DNA from: Bacillus stratosphericus
GTDB lineage: Bacteria; Bacillota; Bacilli; Bacillales; Bacillaceae
Assembly (NCBI RefSeq): GCF_020524495.1
Contig: NZ_JAIVLB010000033.1
Span: forward strand, 1 to 32,419
Direction: 5' to 3'
DNA: 32,419 nt
Below, in pieces: positions 1-9,156 of the stretch. Below the pieces are notes generated by a model. The model searched no databases. It saw nothing but the letters and a program-made list of their open reading frames with translations, and was not told where the DNA came from. The position numbers and the translations under genes were made by a program. Each line of letters opens with the position of its first letter. Position 1 is the stretch's first letter.

Positions 1-184
1 GTTCTATCTTAACAGGATTGATCGAACTACGACCAACATCGTAGAACGCACTGTCAAAGAATACATTTATTATTATAACAACATTCGTATTCAAACAAAA
101 CTAAACAACCAATCACCGACAAACTATCGGCAATTGGCTGTATAAAGGTGTTTTGATCCCTGTCTCAAAAACGGGGGTCAGTCC
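1..184 (+). mobile_element. 3' end of an IS3-family (IS150-like) insertion sequence
   Basis: An open frame enters from the left edge at base 2 and stops at TAA 143-145. Its last 47 residues include KEYIYYYNNIRIQTKL followed by SPTNYR, which is the C-terminal signature of the IS3-family OrfB DDE transposase (the region after the catalytic Glu). About 15 bases after the stop, 161-184 reads tgtctcaaaaacgggggtca and then gtcc; its complement (ggactgacccccgtttttga and on) resembles the terminal inverted repeat of IS150-group elements. I therefore place the right end of the element near 184. The rest of the element is outside the window, so whether it is intact cannot be judged. The exact boundary and target duplication are not visible. 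Confidence 0.75.
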
Positions 185-210
185 CCTCATGGGCTATAGC
201 TCTTTTTTGA

Positions 211-1131
211 TTATAACCATTTTTTCGCTTTCTGGGTGTTGGCAAAATGCAGCTTTGTAAATTGGCGTAAAGCATCTTCGCCGTGCAGCTTAATCAGCTT
301 GGCTGCCGCCTTATCGACATGAGAGCCGGCTCCTTTTGGAATGTCAAAGCCTGCTTCTTTTGATAATTTATCCATTTCAATTAAAAAGGCGTATCTTGCG
401 ATAATGGAAGCTGCAGCAACTGATAAATGGATGCCTTCCGCTTTTGTACTAAAATACGTACGCTCTCGGATGATCTTTTTCCCCGCAAGGTGCTTGAAAT
501 AAATGCCGGGTTCTGCAAATTGGTCAATGAGAATAGCTTCTGGTTTTCCATCCAGTTTTTCTAGCACGGAGGTGATGACTTGGTTATGAAGCAGTGCTTT
601 CATTTTTCCTTGGCTCATGCCCTTTTCCTGCATGGTATTGTACTTTTCATTACGGAGAACGAGAAGACTGAACGGGATGGTTTTGATGAGATCTTTGGCC
701 ATGTTGATAATCTGCGGATCCTTTAGTCCTTTTGAGTCTTTAACGCCAAGTTCTTTTATCAGAGCAAGCTGACTGGAATCAACGTAGGCTGCACAGACCG
801 TGATTGGTCCAAAATAATCACCAGTACCCACCTCATCTGATCCAATGACCGACATGGAAGCAATGCCAGACGGTGGGCTGTATTTTGTGGCAGTAGGTAT
901 TTTTTCACTTTTCGTTTCAGCCACTTTTAAATGGCTGAACTGACTTGCTTCAGCTTCTGCCTTTTGTCCTTGGAACAGCACTTTTCCAGATTGATATGCT
1001 GTAATCGTACAGCCAGGAATCTTTGCTTGAAACAGAGCGCCTGGCGGCAAAGTGTCAGTTAAATGGTGAGCATACACGCTCTTCATCTTCTTTATGTTTT
1101 CTGATGTGGCTTTTAAGACGGATTGGGGCAC
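211..1131 (-). CDS. rnhC: Ribonuclease HIII
   Basis: Cleaves the RNA strand of RNA-DNA hybrids, removing R-loops and primers in the cytoplasm. The 306-residue protein has the RNase HIII layout: an N-terminal TBP-like substrate-binding domain (about 1-85) and a C-terminal RNase H fold starting at SVIGSDEVGTGDYFGP (about 94-109) with the acidic pair D99/E100. Further family motifs are KDSKGLKD at 131-138, LIDQF around D203 and the AAASIIAR helix near 239-246. The start is GTG at 1131-1129, preceded on the minus strand by aaggag; the length is close to that of B. subtilis RnhC (about 313). It is divergent from zapA, as in B. subtilis. The IS3 fragment lies just beyond its 3' end and I see no clear terminator between them. 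Confidence 0.95.
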   Translation of the reverse strand: MPQSVLKATSENIKKMKSVYAHHLTDTLPPGALFQAKIPGCTITAYQSGKVLFQGQKAEAEASQFSHLKVAETKSEKIPTATKYSPPSGIASMSVIGSDEVGTGDYFGPITVCAAYVDSSQLALIKELGVKDSKGLKDPQIINMAKDLIKTIPFSLLVLRNEKYNTMQEKGMSQGKMKALLHNQVITSVLEKLDGKPEAILIDQFAEPGIYFKHLAGKKIIRERTYFSTKAEGIHLSVAAASIIARYAFLIEMDKLSKEAGFDIPKGAGSHVDKAAAKLIKLHGEDALRQFTKLHFANTQKAKKWL

Positions 1132-1201
1132 AGTGGATAACTCCTTTTTACCTTGATATCATTGATTTCTAAAGTGTACCATAACAGGGAAGGGCTCGTC
1201 T

Positions 1202-1230
1202 TTCCATTCAATGTCTAAACATGTTATGAT
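1202..1230 (+). promoter_or_regulatory. Probable zapA-yshB promoter
   Basis: An extended -10 element (TGT followed by TATGAT, 1222-1230) lies about 35 bases before the zapA start. The -35 region at 1202-1207 (ttccat) is a poor match, so recognition would depend on the extended -10. This rests on sequence match only. Confidence 0.4.
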
Positions 1231-1265
1231 AGAGACTAGGATTCTCGTGGAATGGAGGAGAAACG

Positions 1266-1523
1266 TTGTCTGACGGCGGTAAAACGAAAACAACAGTTGA
1301 GATTTACGGACAGTCCTATACGATCATCGGCCAAGAAACGAAGATGCATATGCGACATGTTGCTTCAATTGTTGATGATAAAATGAGAGAAATAAATGGA
1401 AAAAACCCATACCTTGATATAAACAAATTAGCTGTACTGACAGCAGTCAATGTCGTCCACGACTACTTGAAATTAAAAGAGCAATACGAAAAACTAGAGA
1501 TTCAGCTTAAAGAAAAGGAATGA
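1266..1523 (+). CDS. zapA: Cell division protein ZapA
   Basis: Small cytoplasmic protein that binds FtsZ and promotes Z-ring assembly. The 85-residue length, the N-terminal [17 protein letters not shown] segment (ZapA beta-hairpin, strands binding FtsZ) and the C-terminal coiled coil (about 55-85, ending [18 protein letters not shown]) match the Bacillus ZapA family. The start is TTG at 1266, chosen because the ribosome site ggaggag (1254-1260) ends six bases upstream. yshB follows seven bases after the stop, so the two are almost certainly co-transcribed. It is divergent from rnhC, as in B. subtilis. Confidence 0.92.
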   Translation: MSDGGKTKTTVEIYGQSYTIIGQETKMHMRHVASIVDDKMREINGKNPYLDINKLAVLTAVNVVHDYLKLKEQYEKLEIQLKEKE

Positions 1524-1530
1524 AATAAAC

Positions 1531-2064
1531 ATGATCGATATCATCATTTTGTTTTTGCTTCTTATGGGAACGCTTGTCGGTCTAAAACGTGGGTTTATTC
1601 TTCAAACTATTAAATTGATTAGCTTTGTTGTTTCTATTTTAGTTGCTTCGATGTTTTATCAGTCACTTGCACCACAACTAACGTGGATTCCAGCACCTGA
1701 TTTTAGCGGTGGTCAAGCGCAGCTCGCTTTCTTTAGTGGGAATCTAGAAACAGCTTATTATAATACCATTGCGTTTATCATTCTGTTTATCTTGACCAAA
1801 ATCCTGCTCGCCATCATTGGCGGATTGCTCACAACCATTGCAAGTATACCTGTGATTAAACAGCTTAACAAACTGCTTGGTGGTGTTTTAGGATTTCTTG
1901 AAACATATTTATTTGTGTTTATTCTATTGTTTGTCGCTGCATTACTTCCAGTCGATGCGCTGCAAACAATGATAAGCAAATCAATGTTAGCAGATGTGAT
2001 CGTAGGCAATACCCCTTATCTGTCCAGTCTTGTCAAAGAATTATGGACGACGTATGGCGTTTAA
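1531..2064 (+). CDS. yshB: CvpA-family membrane protein YshB
   Basis: A 177-residue integral membrane protein of the CvpA/colicin V production family (PF02674). It begins with a hydrophobic helix (IDIIILFLLLMGTLVGLKRG), and the GLKRG turn after the first helix is the family hallmark. Three further hydrophobic segments lie near residues 25-45, 75-100 and 115-140. The molecular role in Bacillus is not established. It is the second gene of the zapA operon and is followed immediately by a terminator that overlaps its stop codon. The ATG at 1531 is the only good start. Confidence 0.9.
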   Translation: MIDIIILFLLLMGTLVGLKRGFILQTIKLISFVVSILVASMFYQSLAPQLTWIPAPDFSGGQAQLAFFSGNLETAYYNTIAFIILFILTKILLAIIGGLLTTIASIPVIKQLNKLLGGVLGFLETYLFVFILLFVAALLPVDALQTMISKSMLADVIVGNTPYLSSLVKELWTTYGV

Positions 2065-2094
2065 AAACTTCTCCTTTTCTTGGAGAAGTTTTTT
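2063..2094 (+). terminator. Rho-independent terminator of zapA-yshB
   Basis: Stem aaaacttctcc / ggagaagtttt around a short T-rich loop, followed by a run of Ts ending at 2094. It starts at the yshB stop codon. Confidence 0.88.
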
Positions 2095-2113
2095 CTCATT
2101 CCATGATACAAAG

Positions 2114-2142
2114 TTGTCGGATGAAGGAAAAGTTTGTATATT
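2114..2142 (+). promoter_or_regulatory. Probable sigma-A promoter of polX-mutS2-yshE
   Basis: TTGTCG (2114-2119) and TATATT (2137-2142) are separated by exactly 17 bases, between the yshB terminator and polX. It would give a start site near 2149, about 30 bases before the polX ATG. Confidence 0.55.
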
Positions 2143-2179
2143 TATAAAGGAAGATGCCAAAGCGGCTGGAGGATGAGAG

Positions 2180-3892
2180 ATGAATAAAAAAGATATTATC
2201 AAACTTCTTGAAACAATAGCAGTATATATGGAGTTAAAAGGAGATAATCCTTTTAAAGTATCTGCCTTTCGAAAAGCAGCAGCGGCACTTGAACAAGATG
2301 ACCGTAGCCTTTCTCAAATAGATGATCTATTATCATTACCCGGCATTGGTAAAGGAACCTTTGCTGTGATCACAGAGTATATCGAAAAAGGCCAATCAGA
2401 GACATTAGAACAATTGAAAAAGGAAGTACCTGAAGGACTTGTCCCGCTATTAAAATTGCCAGGATTAGGCGGGAAAAAGATCGCAAAGCTTTACAAGGAA
2501 CTTGGTGTGCACGATGCTCAGTCTTTAAAAGTAGCGTGTGAAGCTGAGAAGGTTCAAGTGTTAGCTGGCTTCGGTAAAAAAACAGAAGAAAAACTTCTCG
2601 CAGCCCTTGAGGAAGCGGGGAAGCAGCCTGAACGACTGCCGATTGGTTTTGCTTTAGATGTCGCAGAGCGGATTGATCATGTGCTCGAACATATGGAGGA
2701 AATCATTCGCTTTTCAAGAGCTGGTAGTTTACGACGTGTACGTGAAACGGTAAAAGATTTAGATTATATCATTGCGACAGATCACCCTAAACAGGTCAGA
2801 GAGCAGCTCGTTGCATTTGATCATGTAAAAGACATCATTGCAAGTGGTGATACGAAGGTATCTGTCATTCTTGCACTTGATTTTGAGATCAGTGTGGACT
2901 TCCGCCTTGTGACAACAGAGCAATTTGCCACCACATTGCATCATTTCACAGGATCAAAAGATCATAATATTAGAATGCGACAGCTTGCGAAGGAGCGCGG
3001 AGAGCGTATTAGTGAATATGGCGTTGAAACGATTGAAACCGGAGAAGTGAAAACATTCGAAGACGAAAGCGCTTTTTATGCCCATTTTCAACTTCCACTC
3101 ATTCCACCAGAAATTCGTGAAACCGGAGCAGAAATTGATACGTATAAAGAAAGTATGCAATTTGTGGAACTGAAAGATATCAAAGGAGACCTACATATGC
3201 ACTCGTCATGGAGTGACGGAGCCTTCTCTATTCGTGAAATGGCTGAAGCATGTAGGGCGAAAGGCTATGAATACATGGCCATCACGGATCACTCTCAATA
3301 CTTAAAAGTGGCAAATGGTTTAACAAAAGAACGTTTGCGTCTACAAGCAAAAGAAATTGAGAAGCTCAATCAGGAATTCGAGCATTTTTACATTTTCAAA
3401 GGGGTAGAGATGGATATTTTGCCGGATGGATCGTTAGATTATGATGATGACTTTTTAGCTACCATGGATTTTGTGATTGCTTCTATCCATTCTAGCTTTT
3501 CTCAGCCGGAAGAAGTCATAATGAAGCGTCTTGAAAATGCCCTTCAAAATCAGCATGTGGATTTAATTGGACATCCAACAGGGCGTTTAATCGGTAGACG
3601 GGATGGCTATTCCTTAAATATCGATCAGCTTATAGAGCTTGCAAAGAAAACAGGCACTGCACTAGAGCTAAATAGCAATCCCTCAAGACTTGATTTGAAT
3701 ACAGAGCATTTAATGAAAGCAAACGAAGTGGGTGTGAACATCATGATCAATACAGATGCCCACAACATCGCTATGTTAGATCATATGGAAATCGGTGTAA
3801 CAGCTGCAAGAAAGGGCTGGACACCAAAAGCAAATGTCATGAATACATTTTCTCTCAATGAGATGAAAAAGTTTTTAACGCGTGACAGGTAG
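2180..3892 (+). CDS. polX: DNA polymerase/3'-5' exonuclease PolX
   Basis: Family X DNA polymerase implicated in base-excision repair gap filling. The 570 residues carry helix-hairpin-helix motifs at about 53-60 (LPGIGKG) and 93-100 (LPGLGGKK). The polymerase nucleotidyltransferase signature is GSLRRVRETVKDLDY, whose metal-binding aspartates are D193 and D195, with a third candidate at D239 (ISVDFRL). The C-terminal half from about residue 336 is a PHP domain (GDLHMHSSWSDG, AITDHSQYL, then GHPTGRL and NTDAH), the metal-dependent 3'-5' exonuclease of bacterial PolX. Length equals that of the B. subtilis protein. The ATG at 2180 has aggatgagag as ribosome site. mutS2 follows 18 bases later, so they share a transcript. 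Confidence 0.95.
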   Translation: MNKKDIIKLLETIAVYMELKGDNPFKVSAFRKAAAALEQDDRSLSQIDDLLSLPGIGKGTFAVITEYIEKGQSETLEQLKKEVPEGLVPLLKLPGLGGKKIAKLYKELGVHDAQSLKVACEAEKVQVLAGFGKKTEEKLLAALEEAGKQPERLPIGFALDVAERIDHVLEHMEEIIRFSRAGSLRRVRETVKDLDYIIATDHPKQVREQLVAFDHVKDIIASGDTKVSVILALDFEISVDFRLVTTEQFATTLHHFTGSKDHNIRMRQLAKERGERISEYGVETIETGEVKTFEDESAFYAHFQLPLIPPEIRETGAEIDTYKESMQFVELKDIKGDLHMHSSWSDGAFSIREMAEACRAKGYEYMAITDHSQYLKVANGLTKERLRLQAKEIEKLNQEFEHFYIFKGVEMDILPDGSLDYDDDFLATMDFVIASIHSSFSQPEEVIMKRLENALQNQHVDLIGHPTGRLIGRRDGYSLNIDQLIELAKKTGTALELNSNPSRLDLNTEHLMKANEVGVNIMINTDAHNIAMLDHMEIGVTAARKGWTPKANVMNTFSLNEMKKFLTRDR

Positions 3893-3910
3893 TCGTTAGG
3901 AGGCTGTACA

Positions 3911-6271
3911 ATGCTGCAACAAAAAGTGTTAGCATCATTAGAATTTCAAAAAGTAAAAGAAAAAGTCATGTCCTATACTGCATCGACCTTAGGAAAAGAG
4001 AGAGCACAAGATTTAACGCCGCTCACGGAAATAGAAACCATTCAGCACTTGCTGGAAGAGGTAGCAGAAGCACAAGATGTGATCCGGTTAAAGGGATCTG
4101 CACCGTTTGGCGGGTTAACGGATATTAGATGTGGAGTCAAACGGGCAGAAATCGGCAGTACATTAAGTCCTTCTGAGCTGATGGAAATCGCAGGACTATT
4201 ATATGCTGTGAAGAATATGAAGCACTTTCTCGCGTCTATGTATGAAGATGGTGTAGACATACCATGCCTTCAAACATATGCAGAAACGCTCATTTTACTG
4301 CCTGAAATCAGAAAAGAAATCGAGAGCTGTATCGGTGATAATGGAGAAGTGCTTGATCATGCAACCCCGGCACTTCGTTCATTACGCATCCAATTACGCT
4401 CACTAGAATCAAAAGTACGTGATAAATTAGAATCCATGGTTCGTTCACAATCTGCTTCAAAAATGCTCTCAGACACCATTGTCACCATTCGTAATGATCG
4501 TTTTGTCATCCCGGTTAAGCAAGAGTACCGCTCAAATTATGGTGGGATTGTTCATGATCAGTCGTCTTCAGGTGCCACACTTTTTATTGAGCCTCAAGTG
4601 GTCGTAGATCTGAATAATACCTTGCAGCAAACCCGTTTAAAAGAAAAGGAAGAGGTCGAAAAGATTCTGCAAATCTTGACAGAAAGCGTGTCAGAGCATA
4701 TTGATGAACTGCTTCATAATGTAAAAGAACTCCAGACGTTAGATTTCATCTTTGCCAAAGCCAAATATGCAAAGGCAGAAAAAGCAACGAAGCCTTCTGT
4801 GAACGAGCAAGGGGAGATTTATTTAAAGCGAGCAAGACATCCTCTATTGCCTCGGGATCAGGTTGTGGCAAATGACATTGAACTTGGTAAGGATTTTTCA
4901 ACGATCGTGATCACTGGACCAAATACTGGTGGTAAGACCGTCACCTTAAAAACATTGGGGCTCCTTACGCTTATGACGCAGGCAGGCCTTCATATTCCAG
5001 TTGAAGAAGGATCAGAAATCGCTGTATTCGACCAAGTCTTTGCCGACATTGGAGACGAACAGTCCATTGAACAAAGCTTGAGTACGTTCTCATCTCATAT
5101 GGTCAATATTGTGGATATTTTAAAAAATTTGACCTCGAATTCACTTGTGTTATTTGATGAATTAGGGGCAGGAACTGACCCTGCTGAAGGTGCAGCACTT
5201 GCGATGAGTATCTTAGATGAAGTTCATCAAACAAATGCGCGCGTCATCGCAACGACACACTACCCTGAGCTGAAGGCATACGGGTATAACCGTGAAGGCG
5301 TCACAAATGCAAGTGTAGAGTTTGACATCGAAACCCTATCACCAACGTACCGCTTGCTCATCGGTGTACCTGGACGGAGTAACGCGTTTGAAATCTCCAA
5401 ACGACTTGGTTTGCCTCACCACCTGATTGATAGAGCAAAAGCGGATATGCATGCAGAGCATAATGAAGTAGATCAAATGATTGCTTCACTAGAAGACAGT
5501 AAGAAACAAGCAGAAGAAGAACTGCATGAAACAGAATCTTATAGAAAAGAAGCCGAGAAGCTTCATAAGGAACTGCAAAGACAAATCGTTGAATGGAATG
5601 AGCGAAAAGACAAGCTGTTTAAAGAAGCTGAACAAAGAGCGAAAGAAAAGATTGAACAAGCAGCCAAAGAAGCTGAAGACATCATACAAGAGCTCCGTTC
5701 CATTAAAAGTGAGCATCGCGTGGTCAAAGAGCATGAACTCATCGATGCGAGAAAGCGTCTTGAAGAAGCTGTCCCTGAGTTTGATCGGAAGAAAAAACCA
5801 GAGCCAGCGAAAAAAGCAGCAAGACAGCTAAAGCCAGGCGATGAAGTCAAAGTGCTCACATTTGGACAAAAAGGAACATTGCTCGAACAAACAGGTGACA
5901 AAGAATGGAGTGTCCAAATGGGCATTCTGAAAATGAAAGTAAAAGAAAAAGACTTGGAATTTATCAAATCAGCACCGGAATTTAAGCAAGAGAAAGCCAT
6001 TACGGCGGTCAAAGGGAAAGACTATCATGTATCGCTTGAGCTTGATTTAAGGGGAGAGCGTTATGAGAATGCATTAAGTAGGGTCGAGAAATATTTAGAT
6101 GATGCCGTATTAGCTGGCTATCCGCGCGTGTCGATTATTCATGGAAAAGGAACGGGCGCCCTAAGAAAAGGAGTCCAGGAATTATTAAAACAGCATCGAA
6201 GTGTGAAAAATGCTCGTTTTGGAGAACAGGGCGAGGGAGGATCAGGCGTCACCATCGTCGAATTAAAGTAA
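3911..6271 (+). CDS. mutS2: Endonuclease MutS2 (MutSB)
   Basis: A MutS paralogue without the mismatch-recognition domain; described roles are control of recombination and rescue of collided ribosomes. The 786 residues show the MutS core and clamp domains (about 1-320) and the ABC-type ATPase with Walker A GPNTGGKT (about 334-341). A Walker B segment [13 protein letters not shown] is followed by the family [10 protein letters not shown] charged coiled coil spans about 515-640, and the C-terminal Smr nuclease domain starts at LDLRGERYE (about 711) and contains [14 protein letters not shown]. All domains are intact. It lies between polX and yshE, as in B. subtilis. The start ATG 3911 has aggaggct upstream. 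Confidence 0.95.
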   Translation: MLQQKVLASLEFQKVKEKVMSYTASTLGKERAQDLTPLTEIETIQHLLEEVAEAQDVIRLKGSAPFGGLTDIRCGVKRAEIGSTLSPSELMEIAGLLYAVKNMKHFLASMYEDGVDIPCLQTYAETLILLPEIRKEIESCIGDNGEVLDHATPALRSLRIQLRSLESKVRDKLESMVRSQSASKMLSDTIVTIRNDRFVIPVKQEYRSNYGGIVHDQSSSGATLFIEPQVVVDLNNTLQQTRLKEKEEVEKILQILTESVSEHIDELLHNVKELQTLDFIFAKAKYAKAEKATKPSVNEQGEIYLKRARHPLLPRDQVVANDIELGKDFSTIVITGPNTGGKTVTLKTLGLLTLMTQAGLHIPVEEGSEIAVFDQVFADIGDEQSIEQSLSTFSSHMVNIVDILKNLTSNSLVLFDELGAGTDPAEGAALAMSILDEVHQTNARVIATTHYPELKAYGYNREGVTNASVEFDIETLSPTYRLLIGVPGRSNAFEISKRLGLPHHLIDRAKADMHAEHNEVDQMIASLEDSKKQAEEELHETESYRKEAEKLHKELQRQIVEWNERKDKLFKEAEQRAKEKIEQAAKEAEDIIQELRSIKSEHRVVKEHELIDARKRLEEAVPEFDRKKKPEPAKKAARQLKPGDEVKVLTFGQKGTLLEQTGDKEWSVQMGILKMKVKEKDLEFIKSAPEFKQEKAITAVKGKDYHVSLELDLRGERYENALSRVEKYLDDAVLAGYPRVSIIHGKGTGALRKGVQELLKQHRSVKNARFGEQGEGGSGVTIVELK

Positions 6272-6286
6272 AAAGGGAGAAAACGC

Positions 6287-6691
6287 ATGAAAGCCTTTTG
6301 GGAAAATGAACTTGTGGAGATCGCTGCCTATTACAGCGTGGCCGTCCTATGTCTTGTCTTATTTCTAACCATTTTTGAACTCGTGACCTCCTATAAAAAC
6401 TGGGAAGAGATTCAGCGGGGGAACTTAGCGGTTGCTATGGCAACAGGCGGGAAGATCTTTGGGATTGCGAATGTGTTTCAGCATTCTATCGTACAGCATA
6501 ACTCCCTTCCTCAAATGGTTGGATGGGGCGTTTACGGCTTTATGATGCTGCTTGTCAGTTACTTCATATTTGAATTTTTAACACCAAGATTTAAAGTAGA
6601 CAAAGAGATTGAGAATGATAATAGAGCGGTTGGGTTTATTTCACTCATTATTTCTGTTGGGCTGTCTTACGTAGTAGCAGCCGGCATATAA
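6287..6691 (+). CDS. yshE: DUF350 membrane protein YshE
   Basis: A 134-residue polytopic membrane protein with four predicted helices (about 10-30, 48-65, 78-98, 112-132), fitting the DUF350 family and the B. subtilis YshE position directly after mutS2. The GNLAVAMATGGKIFGIANVFQ stretch is typical of DUF350. Function is unknown. A good ribosome site (aaaagggaga) precedes ATG 6287. The stop is followed, with a nine-base gap, by a tiny membrane ORF on the same transcript. Confidence 0.85.
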   Translation: MKAFWENELVEIAAYYSVAVLCLVLFLTIFELVTSYKNWEEIQRGNLAVAMATGGKIFGIANVFQHSIVQHNSLPQMVGWGVYGFMMLLVSYFIFEFLTPRFKVDKEIENDNRAVGFISLIISVGLSYVVAAGI

Positions 6692-6700
6692 GGAGACAAC

Positions 6701-6778
6701 ATGGAAAAGCTAGCAAAGGTATTAATCGTGGTTGCCTGCACTTTTGCGGTCATTGGTGCCGTTTACATGTTCCTGTGA
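6701..6778 (+). CDS. 25-residue single-pass membrane peptide
   Basis: ATG 6701 to TGA 6776-6778 encodes MEKLAKVLIVVACTFAVIGA and then VYMFL. A strong ribosome site (aaggagac, 6690-6697) sits at an ideal distance, and the ORF begins nine bases after the yshE stop and ends just before that operon's terminator. After a charged N-terminus, almost the whole peptide is one hydrophobic helix, so it would be a membrane peptide. I do not recognise a named family. Support comes from the ribosome site, operon position and composition; it is too short for coding statistics. Confidence 0.65.
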   Translation: MEKLAKVLIVVACTFAVIGAVYMFL

Positions 6779-6797
6779 AATGAAAATACCATCTTAG

Positions 6798-6829
6798 AAA
6801 GCTGTCAAGGAAAGTCTTGACAGCTTTTA
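6798..6829 (+). terminator. Terminator of polX-mutS2-yshE-peptide transcript
   Basis: A perfect 12-bp stem, aaagctgtcaag / cttgacagcttt (6798-6809 and 6816-6827), with a six-base loop and a short T tail. The U-tract is modest but the stem is strong. Confidence 0.75.
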
Positions 6830-6853
6830 TCTCATCAAAGGCGGCGAATCTTG

Positions 6854-7174
6854 ATGAATCAAATCTTACAAAAAGACGAACTAATGAAGCGCATTGAAAC
6901 TTGTCTAGACATCACGTCTCCAAGACATATATGAACCGTAGACCTTTTTTACCCTCATTCAGTATGAACGAGGAATTGAAGTGCTTCATAAGAGAACAAG
7001 AGATGCTGATGAAGTCATTTACTAGATTTTATACATACACATTTACAATGACCCTAGTACCCATAAAAAATGATGGAAAGAGTCAATGAGTCGTTTCGTG
7101 TGATCGGGTGGTTATATGAGAAATGGTATTATGAAGGGAAAAGAGAATCTATAGAAATACAGACCAAAAAGTGA
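6854..7174 (+). pseudogene. Decayed small gene(s) between yshE and lcfA
   Basis: This interval has coding-like fragments but no intact gene. A 26-residue ORF (6854-6934, MNQILQKDELMKRIETCLDI and on) begins after a ribosome-like aaaggcggcg and stops. At 7070-7174 another frame encodes 34 residues (MMERVNESFRVIGWLYEKWY and on). The middle reads plausibly only by shifting frame (for example ERGIEVLHKRTRDADEVIY with a stop right after). The pieces suggest one frameshifted gene of about 100 residues of unknown family. Alternatives are two genuine tiny ORFs or non-coding sequence. The rest of 6830-7272 shows nothing else except the lcfA promoter area. Confidence 0.35.
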
Positions 7175-7272
7175 AGGTGTACAATTGTGTAGGTCTATTT
7201 GAAAAAAGCAAGCTGCCTAAGGAAAAGTTTGCTATAATAAAATAGTATGAAAGTTCAGGAAGGAGGGTTTTT

Positions 7273-8991
7273 ATGCAGTCAGATAAACGATGGCTTCTGC
7301 ATTACCCAAATCAAATTCCCCACGAACTCACCATCCCAAATGAAACGTTACAATCTTACTTATTCAGCTCCGCAGAGGCAGCACCTGAGCATACAGCCAT
7401 TCATTTTTTAGGGAAAAACATCTCCTATGAGCAGTTACAGAAAGATGCGTTAAAACTAGCCAATCATCTGATCAAGATTGGCGTGAAAAAAGGCGACCGA
7501 GTGGCTATTATGCTACCAAACTGCCCACAATCGGCCATTTCTTATTATGCTGTTTTGATAGCAGGAGGCATTGTTGTTCAAACAAACCCGCTTTATACGG
7601 AGAAAGAACTCGCATATCAAATGGAGGATAGCGGTTCAAAGGTGCTGATCACACTCGATCTGCTGTATCCAAAGGCCTATAAAATGAAAGCGTTGACATG
7701 TATGGAACACTTGATCATCACCAAACTACAAGATTATTTACCATTCCCGAAAAATATTTTGTTCCCTATTGTTCAACGAAGAAAAAACAAAATGGTCATC
7801 CAAGTCGAGAAAAGTGATACCATTCATGACTTCTCACAGGTCATGAAAGAATCATCAGGAGAACGGATTCCGCAGCGATCCTTTCAACCGAAAGAGGATG
7901 TCGCTGTTTTACAGTATACAGGTGGAACGACTGGTTTACCGAAAGGGGTCATGCTCACACATGAAAATATACTAGCCAATACAGAAATGTGTGCATCCTG
8001 GATGTATAAAACAAATCGGGCAAAAGAACGAATACTTGGCATCATTCCGTTTTTTCATGTGTACGGGATGACCACCGTGCTGAACCTTGCTGTTAAAGAA
8101 GGGCATCAAATGATTCTTCTGCCGCGCTTTGATGTGGCTGATACCCTCAAAACCATTGAAAAACAAAAACCGACGTTGTTTCCTGGAGCACCAACGATGT
8201 ATATTGGCTTGCTCCATCACCCGAACATTGAAGATTATGACCTGTCGTCCATTACGGCTTGTTTAAGCGGCTCGGCGGCTCTTCCTGTTGAAGTCAAACA
8301 AAGCTTTGAAAAATTGACAGGAGGACGCTTAGTGGAGGGATATGGTCTTTCAGAAACCTCGCCAGTGACTCATGCCAATTTCTTATGGGGAGTGAACAAA
8401 ATAGGCAGCATTGGCTGTCCTTGGCCCAATACAGATGCCGGTATTTATTGCGAGGAAACCGGAGGACTCAAGGAGCCATATGAGCACGGAGAAATTATTG
8501 TTAAAGGGCCGCAGATCATGAAGGGGTACTGGAATCAGCCAGAGGAGACAGCGGCTGTGTTAAGGGATGGCTGGTTTTTCACCGGAGATATTGGGTATAT
8601 GGATGAGGACGGTTTTTTCTATATAGTAGACCGGAAAAAAGATGTGATCATTGCGAGTGGCTATAATATTTACCCAAGAGAGGTCGAAGAAGCCCTTTAT
8701 GAGCATGAGCTTGTACAGGAAGTAGTCGTGGCAGGTATTCCAGACCCGTACCGGGGAGAGACGGTAAAAGCATTTGTTGTCACGAAAAAGGATGCCTATT
8801 TAACAGAGGATGAGCTAGATCGTTTTGTCAGAACGCGAATTGCCTCATTTAAAGTGCCGCGTGTCTATGAATTTAAGGAGGCACTGCCTAAAACGGCCGT
8901 AGGAAAAATCTTGCGCAGAGTCTTAATTGAAGAAGAAAAAAGAAAGCAATCATCTTTATCTGAAGTGCCTGCCGATCAATCAAAAAAATAA
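7273..8991 (+). CDS. lcfA: Long-chain fatty-acid-CoA ligase
   Basis: Activates fatty acids to acyl-CoA using ATP, the entry step of beta-oxidation. The 572-residue protein is a full-length ANL-superfamily enzyme. The AMP-binding P-loop YTGGTTGLPKGVMLTHEN lies at about 216-233, VEGYGLSETSPVTH at about 354-367, the adenylate-binding TGDIGYMDEDGFFYIVDRKK at about 436-455, and the C-terminal catalytic lysine region PKTAVGKILRR at about 540-550. The start ATG 7273 follows aggaggg. An extended -10 (TGC then TATAAT at 7233-7238) lies about 35 bases upstream, but I could not find a good FadR palindrome there. It is the first gene of the fatty-acid block, as in B. subtilis. Confidence 0.95.
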   Translation: MQSDKRWLLHYPNQIPHELTIPNETLQSYLFSSAEAAPEHTAIHFLGKNISYEQLQKDALKLANHLIKIGVKKGDRVAIMLPNCPQSAISYYAVLIAGGIVVQTNPLYTEKELAYQMEDSGSKVLITLDLLYPKAYKMKALTCMEHLIITKLQDYLPFPKNILFPIVQRRKNKMVIQVEKSDTIHDFSQVMKESSGERIPQRSFQPKEDVAVLQYTGGTTGLPKGVMLTHENILANTEMCASWMYKTNRAKERILGIIPFFHVYGMTTVLNLAVKEGHQMILLPRFDVADTLKTIEKQKPTLFPGAPTMYIGLLHHPNIEDYDLSSITACLSGSAALPVEVKQSFEKLTGGRLVEGYGLSETSPVTHANFLWGVNKIGSIGCPWPNTDAGIYCEETGGLKEPYEHGEIIVKGPQIMKGYWNQPEETAAVLRDGWFFTGDIGYMDEDGFFYIVDRKKDVIIASGYNIYPREVEEALYEHELVQEVVVAGIPDPYRGETVKAFVVTKKDAYLTEDELDRFVRTRIASFKVPRVYEFKEALPKTAVGKILRRVLIEEEKRKQSSLSEVPADQSKK

Positions 8992-8996
8992 CTAGC

Positions 8997-9022
8997 ATCA
9001 TCCGGTCCACCGGCCGGATGAT
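8997..9022 (+). other. Inverted repeat after lcfA
   Basis: A perfect 9-bp inverted repeat (atcatccgg / ccggatgat) with an eight-base loop starts five bases after the lcfA stop. There is no U-tract, so it is not a standard terminator; it may protect or attenuate the lcfA transcript before the fadR promoter. Confidence 0.6.
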
Positions 9023-9080
9023 ATGAATTATGCTTGTCTGCTCTGGTATCTTAAAGGTTGAAAAGAAAGAAGAACTTCAC

Positions 9081-9134
9081 TTGACAAATCACTCGTTTCT
9101 TTTTAACATAAAGTTATGAATGAATGCTCATTCA
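9081..9134 (+). promoter_or_regulatory. fadR promoter with FadR operator
   Basis: TTGACA (9081-9086) and TAACAT (9104-9109) are 17 bases apart. From 9117 the 18-bp palindrome tgaatgaatgctcattca (7-bp arms, 4-bp centre) matches the described Bacillus FadR (YsiA) box, TGAATGA-4-TCATTCA. It overlaps the expected start site, so FadR would block its own operon; long-chain acyl-CoA is known to release FadR. The match of both arms is perfect. Confidence 0.9.
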
Positions 9135-9156
9135 ATTTAGAAAGGGACGAAGCACA

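Noticed and set aside
5563-6012. 149-codon open frame on the minus strand in mutS2
   Set aside because: It is antisense to the coiled-coil and linker region of intact mutS2, has low-complexity S/F-rich composition and no ribosome site.
6901-7089. 62-codon + strand frame from TTG
   Set aside because: No ribosome site; better coding-like fragments lie in the other frames of the same stretch, described as decayed sequence.
8997-9022. Terminator after lcfA
   Set aside because: The stem is good but there is no U-tract, so it is listed only as an inverted repeat.
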